From Arachis hypogaea (lineage: Eukaryota > Streptophyta > Magnoliopsida > Fabales > Fabaceae), in the NCBI RefSeq assembly GCF_003086295.3, contig NC_092050.1, positions 157,548,699 through 157,612,698 of the forward strand: a stretch of DNA of 64,000 nucleotides, written 5' to 3'. Under the pieces are notes generated by a model. That model ran no database searches. It had not been told where the DNA came from and saw only the letters and a list, made by a program, of their open reading frames with translations. Numbering within the stretch: position 1 is the stretch's first letter; each line of letters opens with the position of its first letter. This document shows, in pieces, positions 24,968 through 36,720 of this stretch. A program made the position numbers and the translations under genes.

Positions 24968-27166
24968 ATAAAGATCCTCAAGTGTTAGAGCTCCTTTCAG
25001 TCTTTAACTGCTTTGTTACATTTTAGCTTCCAGTCCTTTCTGTTTTATGTGATTATTTGTTGTGGAGCTTTTGTTCATTATGTTTTTTGTATTTTTTTTT
25101 AAGTACTTCCATTACTTTATGGTTTTTGTTACAAATTGATTCTAAAAGCTTGCAAAGAATTTGGCCCAATTTTACTAGATTCAAGTATTGTTTGTTAGGT
25201 TGAATCAGATAATTAATATTATTTTGGCTTTTGTTCTTTCGAAAAATATTCTGCCTTTATTTACAAAATGTAATTTTAAATTTGGCTTTATTAACAAACT
25301 TACAGTGGTTTCTTTTTATTTGATCAAATTAGACTTCAACTACAAATCTGATAACTATTTCTTTGTTCAAATGTGTTTATAGTTTAAATGATTTAATATA
25401 GTTATTGTTCAATTTTTCTTATGTGGATGAGCAATTTTTTTGCAGCCTAAATACAATAAAAAATTAAAATCTTCTTGCTTTTGGGCTGTTGTCTACTCTG
25501 CCATCTGCTTCAAGCTTTGATCATTCAATAGAATGACCTTTAAATAACTTTGCAAATTAGATTTCTTTTTTAGTTTCTAATTGAAATGATTGGTGCTATC
25601 AACACTCATAGGTAGGAACCGAGAGGCTCCTCAAAACCACTTCTTACCATGGTACACTAAATCCGACAACAATCTAAGAAAACAGAGGAAAAAAGAATTT
25701 GTATCCTTTTTTTTTTCACCTTTCTTATGTATGTGTCCTATTATACTATTTAAGTTGTGTGTTTTACCGTTGGTATTTTTACTTTGATATTATCTCTTAA
25801 GAGTTCACTTATTTTACATATCTTGAAGATTTGTTAAGCTTAAATTTAAATATTTGATCATTCCTCCAGTATATCAAGTAACTTTTGCAAATAAGTTATG
25901 CTTATCTTTTATCATAGAATTCTTATCTTACCATAACTTGATCTATTGTCATATTTTAAATGTTTTAAATCCTGCTATTCTTGACATTCATGTTTGTGCA
26001 TTGGGGGATGGATATTGAAATTATATATTATTATACAAATTGCCTAAAAGTTAGGTAATGTCATTATGAAAATAAATTTGTTAGGTACTCATAAAGATGT
26101 CTTATGCCTTTGAATGATTAATTTAAATTATTAATTTAGTCAACAAAAAAATACTGCAAAAGCATTATGCTGTCTTATATCATAAAGAATGAGAAAATGG
26201 ATGCGGAATGAATGATTGATGTGACTTAGTATTTTTTCTATATTAGTGTCGCAGGGTAGTTCTATTTCACTTGGTACAATAGAACATGCAAATAAAGACT
26301 AACAAAGTCAATGGAATTTACTTATCATAGCACATTATAATCCAACAAGTGAAACCAGAGATAAGCATCTTCTTCAATGTGAATGCACTATATTATTGAT
26401 GCTGTTTCTAAAATGCATGTGCTTTTAATATGCTTTTGAACCATGTGTCTTCTTTTTTTTTTTTTGTCATTTGTGTTTTTAAAAAGTTTTTTTCTTTTCT
26501 TTTTGAGATGTAGATTTAAATAGGTTAATAGGACGGATAATAGCCTACTTTAAGTATTTCTTTGAATAGACAGAGACGTGAAATGTTCAATTTATACTTA
26601 TGTGCACACTTTTTTCTTTTAATGCATGATATCTTTCCTATTGTGCATACTTGTATTTTTTTTTCATCCATTCAAAGCATATTTGTTCTTTTGGTCATTG
26701 TTATCAAGAAACAATCCATAAAAAATTTAAAAAATGTGACTAAACTGTAATGATATTATTTTTTAAACAAATTAGTTATATTTAATACAATGACCCTTTT
26801 GCATGCTATTATTATTCCTTTGGTAATGAGTATGTTGTTTTCATGCATTCAAAGTTCATGTTCTTTGTTTATCTTTATCTCTCATATATATTCAACGGCT
26901 CATTAAAAAAATATTATATTAAATTAAATAGATAATACAAATGGATAATAAAATTAGCAAGTTTAAATAAATAATTAAGAATAAAGATGTTTTGACTGAG
27001 TTATTCGAATAATGCCAAAGACAATATACAAAGAAAAAGACTAAAACCAAAGAGATTAACAGACCGAACAAAATGGGGGTGTGTCCACACATATTGACTT
27101 TCATAGATTACTACTAAAGAATGATTACTATGTCGCTCTACATAATCATCTCATAATTTATTGATT

Positions 27167-27172
<6 letters not shown>
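24968..27172. other. AT-rich DNA without a recognised gene
   Basis: T-rich, intron-like sequence. Several open frames of 60-65 codons (for example 25590-25787 and 26562-26750) show low-complexity translations and are not supported as genes. Confidence 0.45.

Positions 27173-27215
<43 letters not shown>
27173..27215. repeat. (TA)n microsatellite
   Basis: A perfect run of about 21 TA units. Confidence 0.9.
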
Positions 27216-27218
<3 letters not shown>

Positions 27219-27449
27219 AAATTTAAATAGTCAATATATTTTAATAAAATTAGTATAAAACTATAATAAAATAGGATGTTAAAAATATTTTTATTACATA
27301 TATTTATGCAATATATATTTATCCAAGGAACAAGTGCAAGTAATTACTTATTTAGGTTTTAGTATAGATATATATTTGATTTTTTTATTAGAAGACACAC
27401 AAAAAAAAATATTATGGAACAAGTGCGGAATTTTTCTAGTGTCTTCTTA

Positions 27450-27662
27450 TAAAAGGCCATGCCACCATTCAATACACTTGAGTTTTCTCTCATTTCAGTT
27501 TTCTTTCATTCCTTCCAACTCAATTCATTCCTTTCACTTCAACCATCAACACAACCATCACTATGGCTGAACAGTTCCATCTGCAGCTGTTGTTCAAATG
27601 CGTCCATTGTTCAGACCCTACTTTCTTGGAAAGAACAAGATTGGGACAACATTCCAAAAACT
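27450..27662 (+). pseudogene. Promoter plus start of a decayed gene (possible plastid transit peptide)
   Basis: TATAAAAGG at about 27449 is followed by a C/T-rich leader of about 110 bp and an ATG at 27563. The frame ATG..TAG is only about 30 codons, but with a one-base shift the downstream sequence reads TVPSAAVVQMRP..LGKNKIG, which has the look of a chloroplast transit peptide. The rest of the gene is missing. The parent gene is not identified. Confidence 0.25.
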
Positions 27663-27670
27663 AGATGTTT

Positions 27671-29250
27671 GATTATATTATATATTATAATTTTAATTTG
27701 AGTATGAAAAAATTAAAATTTTAATTTTATTACAAAAATAATAAAATATTCTTTAAATATTAAAGTAAAAATACTAAATTATTCACTTGAATAGTCATAT
27801 TTTTATATGTACTATTTATATATATAATTTTATCAATTTTTAATATTATTTAATTTTATTTATTCAACTTAAACTTATAGAGGAAATTATTAATAATATA
27901 TTATTGGTAAAAAACTTAATGACTCAAGATAACTTGATGCAAATATTTCTTCCATTGCAAAGAGATACAACAAAGGTTAGTTGAGTGAAAAGTGAATCAA
28001 TTTCAACCTTTTTTTTTTATTTCTTTTTAGATCATCTAACTCATCGTATTTCATCTTTCAATCAGTGTGTACATTGGGATGGTTTTATATTCACTGACGA
28101 AACCAAACAGGAGCTAGTATGGGCCATTATACTAAAAAAAACTTCATATTTATATATAGGTTAAATTCATAAATTATTAATTATTGATTTTTCATTTTTT
28201 ATTTTATTAAACATATTTTTAATATAATTTTATATAATAATTCTATAAATTTTGTTACTTTTTTTAATGAATGGTTAGATAAAATTATCACATAAAATAA
28301 TTATTTTATTTTTTAATTTAAAATAAAAATAAATATTCATCTTTCTATATATAAAAATCTTTTTAGGTTAGAATTAATCTAAAAAAAATATTTCATTAAA
28401 AATTTCAAATTTTTTTAGTATTATATTTTTAAAATATACTTTAAGGATGAGTATATTTTAAAAATTAAAACATCTTGTTTATTCTCATAATAGTTTTTTA
28501 AATTTTTTATAATGAAAGATAAAAGACAAGAAAAGAAAGAAAAGGATTTCAATGCTCCAGTCTCAAACTGGTTTGAACACTTCCTACAGATAATTTAACC
28601 CTTTTCTTTTTCTTTTCTTTTTTTGTCTAACCCAAATAATTTTGCCTTCAGTATGTGTATTGGTGTGGCCATATATTTAAGGAGAAGAATCATGAAATTG
28701 GGCAAGAATGTGAATTTTGTGAGGGAAAGGGAGGAGGTGGTTGAGTAAACAAATTTGATTTTTGTGAGGGAGAGGTGGAATGAGATGATCTTTCAAGTGC
28801 ATCTCAGAAGGGTGAAAAAAGGTCAAGCGAACTGTCAAGGACCTGTAATCTGGTCTGTGTTTAGTCTGATCTGTTATAAAATAGGTACAATTTTTGTAAA
28901 AATCTTAATATGTTAATAGGTCATGTTCACGCTCACTAATTAGTTTTATTGATCTGTTAGGTCTGTTAACACATAATTAAATATATAAATAATTTTTTTA
29001 TTATTAACAAAATTATAGAATATCTTAAATTTATTATATTCTATTATAAATACTTTAAAAATTTAAATTTTTTTATAAATATTAAATATTATATACTACA
29101 AAATATTTTTATTAAAAGATAAATTTTTTAAATAATATTTGTATTTTTATAAACAAAAAAATATCAAACATTTTAACCCGTTATAGACTAGGCCAAGCCA
29201 AGCCAAGCCAAACTTGTTGAGAACAAAGCCTGGCCTGTTTCATCCTACTC
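27671..29250. other. AT-rich intergenic DNA
   Basis: No coding sequence or bounded element was recognised. A short (GCCAA) run at 29193-29210 is the only simple repeat noted. Confidence 0.4.
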
Positions 29251-30323
29251 AGAATTAGGGATTCTTCCAAGTGATCAAACATGGTTCTGAAGATGTGGAT
29301 GAGATGATCCATGGAATCCGTAGTTTGATGAATAAGAAGCTGAGTTAAAGATATTGTTTTATTCAAGGGATAACAACAATAAAGTTAGGTATTTCTCCAA
29401 TAGTAAGTTGTTCAGAGACTATGCTATTTCATTTGTTGCAAATCCTGATCTTCTTAATCCAGAACAATTACCAGAAGTGTGTACTTGTAGGTAACGGTTT
29501 CTAATATTAGTTTTAGTTCTAAAACTATCAAATTCTAAGGTGCTTGATGATGTTTCTTTAAAATTAGTAAGTTGGTTACTCTTATTAATTTCATTATATA
29601 GACTATAGTTTAACAATAATTACATGAATATCCTGATTAGGTGTCCATATCGAAACGTATTGCTTTCAATGTAAATCATGCTTGCTTGCTGAAAAATATT
29701 AAATGCTGCACATCACCTCACCAAGCATTGAGACAACAATTTAATGTGCGAAAATTGAGGTAGAACTAGCTAAAATTTTATGGGGAAAAAAATGTACAAA
29801 TGTGAGTGAATGTTTTTGGACAATATATCTTTATAGCCCTTTCCTTTCTTCTAATGATATAAGCAGAGTAAGTATTCTAGCTATTTACCTTTAGTTTTTA
29901 TGCAACTTTTCTTATACCTTGTTACATGGCTTTTGATTGGTCACGGTCATCACTTGCTGCCATTGTGCACTTTAGACCCCCTTCTTATATAATTATGTGT
30001 CTTTTGATGAAAACATTTGTGATTTGTACAGAGATATAGTGTCTGAATATTCAAAACAAGTACAGGCATTGTGTATTATAATTTTTGGCCTTAACTACTC
30101 TTACCTTAAAGACATGGATGAGCATCATATTATGGTCAGTACTACCCACAGTGTCCTGAACCTGAGTTAACCTTGGGACTTACAAAGCACACTGATTTCG
30201 ATTTCATAACAATACTTCCGCAAGATCAAATTGGAGCTCTTCAAGTTCTTCATCAAAATCAATGGGTTGGTATTCCTCTAGTGCAAGGAAGCTCTTGTTG
30301 TAAATATTGGAGATATTCTACAC
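29251..30323 (+). pseudogene. psi4: decayed group B dioxygenase
   Basis: A remnant of exon 1 (about 29251-29490) matches genes 9 and 10 from GFFQVINHG to the CR donor, with the WRDT segment deleted and frameshifts around the E-A-E-L-K-K region. Exon 2 (30032-30323) begins RDIVSEYSKQV, lacks the FELLSEA heptad codons and is frameshifted around DMDE. It still reads [13 protein letters not shown] for the iron-ligand region. The donor after exon 2 has CAC instead of CAG. The first 95 or so codons and all of exon 3 are missing. It is on the opposite strand to its intact relatives 16 kb away. Confidence 0.85.
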
Positions 30324-30791
30324 GTAAACTAATGTATTTAGTTATAGAGTGTATTAAGATACATTGATTTATTTAAGAATGGTATTCAGAGAAGGTACAT
30401 TGATTATAGAAAATGTAACAGTTGTATTATAGAAAATCATAACTTAACAGTTTCCTATATCATTGCAATACTTAGCTTGTTGAGTGTAACATATTGGTTA
30501 ATTTCTTTTTGTTGGTTTTATTTGATCATTACTATTTTTAAGATTTGAGAGGTTTAATATCTCGGTTCATGGGACTTATAATGGTACAATTCCTTATTTG
30601 ATATTCCATAAATAACTCCTCACATCATCTAGTTTGGCATATACCAAATGAATTTTGAAGAGACTTTTATTGAAATATAAGACATGAGAGTTTTTTAAAA
30701 CAATAAATGTTGAATCTCTCACTCTAGCATCCCTCAAGAAAGTTTGTAATTAATATACTTTCATACATGAGTTTCTTTGATTCTTGATGCT
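30324..30791. other. Flank shared downstream of gene 5 and psi7
   Basis: 30530-30791 is the inverse of sequence at 45421-45680 (TTTGAGAGGTTTAATATCTC shared). It contains the unoccupied site of the CACTA element (ATAACTCCTCACATCATCT). No gene is present. Confidence 0.55.
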
Positions 30792-32528
30792 TCAGAGCCT
30801 GAAGTGGTTTAGTGGAGAGGAGATTAGCTTTGTAGTGTACACCAATTTAACCAAGTCCGGCATTTTCATTTCCTTATAAATTGGAGGATTATCTTCTGTC
30901 AGCAACTCTTTTATTGGTCCATACATTCTTGGAGATTCATCATCAACATGTTGTCTCAAAAAGTATGCAACCGAAACTCGTGGACCCACTTTCTGAGCCA
31001 CAACTCTGTGCATGGCGCTCATGAATTTGTCATTTGTGATTAGCTGTAATCAGTGCTAATACATTAATAGATCAATTGAAGAACTTAAATGTTTGTTTAA
31101 TATTGTGAAATATTATATACAGGAGTTTATACTAACATAGTAATAACATGATTAGATATCTATATAAAATTAAATTAAATTCAATATATAATATAAATTA
31201 CTACCAAAAACATTGATGAAATTATCATCACCTGCATCATATCTCCAAGGTTAATGATAAAAGCACCAGGAATGGGAGTGACATCAATCCACTGGTCTTC
31301 ATGAAAGACTTGAAGTCCACCAACTTGGTCTTGTAGAAGAATAGTTACAAAGCCAATATCAGTATGACCACCTATTCCCCAAGTGAGTTCAGGCTCAGGG
31401 CAAGGAGGGTAATAATGTCCAACCATGAAAATTCCTTCACCACAATCTATGTCCTTAAGGTAACTGCTTTCTAAGCCTAATGCCTCCGAAAGCAGTTCTA
31501 AAAGAGTTAGTGTCAATTTCTTGACTTGGTCTGAGTACTCGATTGTTATGTCTCTGCAAACAAATTAATAGTCATGAAAACAAACATTTCTAGAATACAT
31601 TTAGTTTGTATTTGTCGTTAAACCACTCATCCTAAAAGTTTAAGCTGATGGGAAGAGACAACATGAATAGTTATATTTCTAACACGCATTCTCAAGTAAG
31701 AGTCTCTTTTGGATTTGCTTATATTTTTGCATAAGCTTCCTTTTCTCCTTTTATTTATCTTATACTATTTTTTTTGACTTGTGGAGTTCACCAAAGATTT
31801 AACTCTTAATCTTTTAAACATAAAATTTTGATACCAGGCCATAAAACCACTTATCCTAAAAAGTTAAAGGATGGAAAAAGGCAATCTCTAAAATATTTTT
31901 ATTTTATTTTCAAAATTTTGTTAAAAAAAGAGAAAACAGGATTTGATGGTTCTAAGCTATTTACATATACATAGTAAATATGATACCTGCAAATTGAAGG
32001 GAGTTGGTGAGGGTCAAGGGGCCCTGGCGCCAATAAACAATAGAGGGTGTCCCTCCAATTAATCTCTGAAGCTGTATAAAAATTGAAGTTGGTGTTGTAG
32101 AACACTCTCTTTGTAATATCACGTGAATAGAATTCTTTCTTCACCTCAACATCTTGCTCATGAAATCTACGCAACCCATCAAGCATTTCATCCAAAACAC
32201 TCTGTGGAATGTCATGGTTGACCACTTGAAAGAACCCCCATTTCTCACACGCATCTTTCACTTTCTGAACGATCTCATGGCGTGAATTACCTTCTTCGTG
32301 TAGTGATCCCAAATCAATTACTGGAATACTAACATCGGTAGCAGGGGAGGAGGAGGAGGAGGAAGAAGAAGAAAAATCGTTGACTTTATGGCTGTCATGA
32401 ACGAATATCTTTGGTAACTTGGATAAACCAGCATCAACAAGACCCTTCACACCTGCTTTTGTTTCATCAAGAAGCTTTAGTTCCCTGTTCCTGTCATAGT
32501 CTCCATGTTCGTGATCTGCTTCCACCAT
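30792..32528 (-). CDS. Gene 5: 2-oxoglutarate-dependent dioxygenase, ACC oxidase homolog type (group A)
   Basis: Exons 32528-31987, 31553-31232 and 31043-30792 (minus strand) join in frame into 371 residues. It is the closest relative of gene 3 but in opposite orientation. It has the branch signature ([20 protein letters not shown]), a longer serine run near residue 55, H244-T-D246, H300 and R310-V-S312, so it should be catalytically competent. Near the C-terminus it lacks three residues present in gene 3 (KLISSPL versus [10 protein letters not shown]). The conserved leader and promoter block upstream (AATTAAGTTCTTA about 50 bp before the ATG) is shared with gene 3 and psi7. The substrate is unknown. 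Confidence 0.93.
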
Positions 32529-33049
32529 GTTTCACTCCGTTCTCAATAAAATTTATCTATTCAACTAAGAACTTAATTCACGATATCTGGAAACCTTGCG
32601 TGTAATGTTATTTTCTCTGCCTTGCTTGCCTTAATGGTATCAATTATCGTAAGTCAACTTTGATAATTGCAACATTTATAATATAATCAAACATTGAAAC
32701 TTGAAAGTTTGTAAAGATTGAATATTTTATTGCAACCCAAAAATAGTTTTGGAAGAAGCTAAAAAAAATAGTTGTATTACAAAAATTCAAAACTAATAGA
32801 TTCCTGTATCATTACATCATTACAGTATCTTTTTCTAACAATTTAATAACACTCAAATAAAGTCTTAATATCTCAGGTCATGAAATTTATAATGGTACAA
32901 CCACACTTATGTTAGATGCCACGCCATCTTTAGAATCCAAATTATACTACAATGACTTTTAGGATTCTTATTTGATATTCCATAAATAACTCCTAACATC
33001 ATCTAGTTTGACATACACCAAATGAATTTTGAAGAGACCTCACCAACTC
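32529..33049 (-). promoter_or_regulatory. Promoter of gene 5 and tandem-unit junction with psi6
   Basis: Going upstream from gene 5, the conserved leader and TTGCAATAAAATATTC block is followed directly by the 3' flank of psi6 (ATTTGGTGTATGTCAAACTA). This records a tandem duplication of whole units on the minus strand. The same junction appears inverted at 17586-17972. Confidence 0.55.
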
Positions 33050-34823
33050 TTTTATTGGTCCATATATTCTTAGACATTCATCCTGAACATGTTGTTTCAG
33101 AGAGCATGAAATCGAAACTCATGGACCTACTTTTTGAGCCACAACTCTGTGTTTGGTGCTCATAAACTTGTCATTTGTGATTAGTTGCAATCAGTGCTAA
33201 GACCTTAAATATGTCACTTGAACAACTTAACTATTTGTTTTGTGGAATATTATATAACATAGTAATACATTATTAGATATTTGCTTAAAATAGAAATTAA
33301 ATTCGATATATAAATATAAGGAAAAGTCTAGGGCCAATAACTTTGTTAAATTTTGGCCAACATGTAACCAGCAAAGAAAAAATGAGCCATTGGATGAAAT
33401 CTCACACCAATCTCATACCATTAAAACCATCATTGATGGCTATTTGATGGCTACAAATCACAAAAATTGATGGCCCCCTAGCAGTCCTTTAAATATAAAG
33501 ATTAAAGTACGTTTTTCTAATGTATATTTTTTTTTAATTTTTAATATGAATTTTTTATTTATATCAAAATTATTTTTATACGTTTTTAATTTTGTTTCTA
33601 ACATTTTAAATAGAGTTAGCGTTCAGAATTAATTTTGACATAAATAAAATATTAAAAACAAATTTAAATTAAAAATATTTTTAAAAATTTTAAAAAATTA
33701 TAAATATTAAAAATAAAAAATATATTTTACTTTTAATATAAATCACAAACAAAAACAATGATAAAATTATGATCACCTGCATCATGTCACCAAGGATAAT
33801 GATAAAAGCACCGGCAAAGGGAGTGATTTTTTTTTTTTTGGTAATTGAAAGGGAGGTGATATTAAACCATTGGTTTTTATGAAAGATTTGAAGTCCACCA
33901 ACTTGGTCTTGTAGAAGAACAGTTATAAAGCCCATATCCTTATGATGAGCACTTAACCCCCAAATGAGTTCAGGCTCAGGGCAAGGAGGGTAATAATTTC
34001 CAACCATAAAAATCCCTTCAGCGCAATCTATGTTCTTGAGGTAATTGCCTTCTAGGCCTAACACCTACAAAAGCAATTTCAACAGCATCAGTGCCAGTTT
34101 CTTGACATGATCTAAGTACTCAATTATTAAATTTCTGCAAACAAATTAATCTCGCATGTCATAGAAACAAATAATTTTAACATTTTTATTGTGTTATTAT
34201 TTTTAAAATTTATTTTAAATAATGAGAATATAAAAAATGAAATAGAAACGTAACTAGCTTCTTCTAAACAAAAATCAAATCTATCACCTTATTTAAAGAA
34301 AAGAAATAGTTATTACCTAACCTAATTAAATTAATAGGTGAAAATTCATGTATAGTTATTTTTATGAAACGTTAATAGTTGAAAGCATATCAAATTTTTT
34401 AATAATTTTTTATTATTAACTATTTTTTAAAATTTTCACTATATCTCCCTAATTTGGTAAGTCAAGAATTAATTCATTCTAAATTAAAATTTTATTTAAG
34501 GGTTTACAACCAATCAATATTTATTACATATTCAAACCTTTTGACATTTATTTAAACGAACGAATAAATTAGTCATTTGACTAATTTAAATTAGTTTTCA
34601 ACTATCCACTACATACTACGTGTAAGTCTCTACCAAACTAAAGCAAGCTAGAGTTATATACCTCCAAATAGAAGGGAGTTGGTGAGGGTCAAGGGGCCTT
34701 GGTGCCAATAAACAATAGAGGGTGTCCCTCAAATTAACCTCTGAAGTTGTATAAAAATTGAAGTTGGTGTTGTAGAACACACTGTATAATATCACGTGAA
34801 TAAAATTCTCTCTTCACCTCAGC
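33050..34823 (-). pseudogene. psi6: broken group A dioxygenase, 5' truncated
   Basis: Exon 1 remains only from AEVKREF onward (34823-34662). Exon 2 is 34134-33777 and exon 3 is about 33187-33050. Lesions: the 5' two thirds of exon 1 are lost at a rearrangement; a TAG replaces SEA codons in exon 2; the H-T-D motif has become HHKD, which spoils ligand spacing; 33 nt (11 residues, T-S-L-S-I-T-K-K-K-K-I) are inserted before ITPF; the exon 3 acceptor is CAA instead of CAG; the arginine of the RxS motif is a TGA; and the last third of exon 3 is deleted into the 3' flank. It is closest to gene 3. It was once the upstream unit of a tandem pair with gene 5. Confidence 0.9.
33328..33481. mobile_element. 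MITE with CTAGGG..CAACTTT terminal inverted repeats, copy 2
   Basis: Same family as 8412-8553: CTAGGGCCAATAACTTTGTT at the left, and the body TGATGGCTATTTGATGGCTA ending CCCCCTAG. It sits in intron 2 of psi6. Confidence 0.75.
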
Positions 34824-35346
34824 TTTGGTAGTTAACATTGGAGATATGCTACAAGTGAGTCCAATATTTTCCTAATCTATTAAAATCTTCCAGTTTGTTC
34901 TCTATATGACGTGTGAATCTTTCGTGGAATCAGCCATCGATACTGTTATTAAGTTAGGCCGCCTACATTACACCTTTTTGACAGAATGTTTATGCACTAC
35001 TTGACTACCGTTTATGACATGTGAATCCTTTCCAATAGATGCATAATTTATAATGTAACTCAATAATCTTAATTCATGTTACCATTCGCAGCTGATATCT
35101 AATGACAAATTGAAAAGCGTAGAGCACCGTATTGTGGCAAACCATAGAGGACCTAGAGTATCAGTTGCATGCTTCTTCACTCTTGATAACTACCCATCAC
35201 AAAGAATATATGGTCCTATCAAGTTACTTTCACAAGATAACCCCCCTCTGTATCGGGATACATCATTACAAGATTTTAATGCTTATTACTATAACAAGGG
35301 ACTTGGTGGCAATTCTGCTCTTTATCATTTTTTGTTGCAAAGATAA
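34822..35346 (+). pseudogene. 3' fragment of a third-type ACC oxidase homolog dioxygenase
   Basis: On the plus strand, 34822-34854 encodes [11 protein letters not shown] followed by a GTGAGT donor, the normal end of exon 2. A 237-bp intron with a CAG acceptor leads into a complete exon 3 (35092-35346, 84 codons plus stop): LISNDKLKSVEHRIVANH.., with the last iron ligand (EHRI) and GPRVSVA for 2-oxoglutarate. The frame is intact, but exon 1 and most of exon 2, with the H-x-D ligands, are missing: the sequence switches at 34822-34824 to psi6 on the other strand. Exon 3 is clearly diverged from groups A and B (ends GLGGNSALYHFLLQR). Confidence 0.85.
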
Positions 35347-35543
35347 AATATGATATCACAAAATATGGTTTCAAAGAACATAATATAGGGCTCAAACACT
35401 TGCTGTATCAACACATCATATTCACATTTCTAAGGCTACTTAGAGATTAATGTATGTGGTCCAGAGTAGTATACTTGTTAGAAATAGCAATGTTCATCAC
35501 TCATGATCACTCTCCAGTCTCCATCAACAATAATCTATGCCCC

Positions 35544-35680
35544 CCATAAGGGAGCTATTGTCTCGAGATAATCCTTCTCTCTTTATGGGGAAACATTATT
35601 GGAGGATTACAGAGCATACTTTTATGACAAAGCACTTGATGGAAATTCGGCTCTTTACCATTTTAAGTTACACAGATAGA
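35544..35680 (+). pseudogene. Second, shorter exon 3 fragment of the third-type dioxygenase
   Basis: It encodes the last 45 or so residues (IRELLSRDNPSLY.., then DKALDGNSALYHFKLHR and TAG), similar to the end of the 34822-35346 fragment. An extra 2 nt near 35580 breaks the frame. It is preceded by similar 3' flank, suggesting that a tandem pair of third-type genes once existed here. Confidence 0.75.
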
Positions 35681-35792
35681 TATTAAGCATCATGCACCTG
35701 CATCTGAATTATATTAAGCACTGGTCTTGTTTTCATTATATTATAGTTATACTATATATATATATATAAAATGTCTCCTAAATAAGCATATA

Positions 35793-36720
35793 CTAGATTT
35801 TGACCCACGCAATGAGGAGAATTTGTATTATGATTTTTACCTAAAGTTTTTTAATTAAGTTTTATTAAATGAAATATTATTTATACGAAGAATTTATCTA
35901 ATATTTTTAAATAAAATAGTATATATTTATATGAAGAATTTAATCGAGTAATTGCAATAAATAATATATTAATAAATTTTTTATTTAATCATATATGAAT
36001 ATATTTAAAATTGTCTAAGGTTTTAATTTATTACGTAGTAAATTTAAAAAAGTTGTTCAATATAGTTTTTTACTTAATTTTTTTTGCTTTTGGCGTCTTC
36101 CTTTTTGTTATAATGTTATGTTGCTACTTGTTGGTGATACTTGTTTTGTTTTCCTTCGTTTGAATGTTTGGAGTAAAATTATCTTGTCATTAATTTGCAT
36201 TTATGATCTTGATTGTCTTTTTTTTCGTTGTTGCTATTATTTGTTGATCTAATTATTCCTATTGTTGCTTGTTAATGTATTTTAGTTTTTTCTTCGTAAT
36301 GTGTTTATTGGCAGTAGATTTTCATCGGATGATATTAGCGTTGGTGAGTTCTTTTTTCTTTTTTTTCAAAGGATATAATTTTGTTAGTAAGTGTCGAAAA
36401 ATATATAAATATTAAATTATTTGTAACATAGAGTTTAATATTACGATTTAATATTAATACCTGTTTGATTTCTTTTAAGGATATTTTGTATTGGGCTTCA
36501 TTTTGTAGAACAAATGTCTTTGTCATAGTGAATTTTTTGGATCCTTCCTTTAGGTTATAATCGTTTAATTTGACTTTAAATATGAGTGATCTATTACATA
36601 GATTTTTCATTTTTGTTTGGACGTCAGCTTCATCTTGTAGTTTCTTTAAATCAGCTACAGTTGTTCCAAGTAATTTCCTTGTCCTCTTGTTTCATTTTGA
36701 ATCCTATAAAACCTTGCAAA
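35793..36720 (-). mobile_element. Probable Helitron 3' end with RPA-like (OB-fold) protein fragment
   Basis: On the minus strand, about 36690-36460 reads RTRKLLGTTVADLKKLQDEA.., KMKNLCNRSLIFKVKLNDYN, KFTMTKTFVL, resembling replication protein A 70-kDa-like DNA-binding subunits that accompany plant Helitrons. A downstream exon-like piece reads PTLISSDENLLPINTLRRK. Further downstream the sequence reads GTGGGTCAAAATCTAG followed by T at 35796-35792, the CTAG|T terminus expected of a Helitron. The other end and the Rep/helicase were not found. The RPA match is by recalled motif. Confidence 0.45.
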
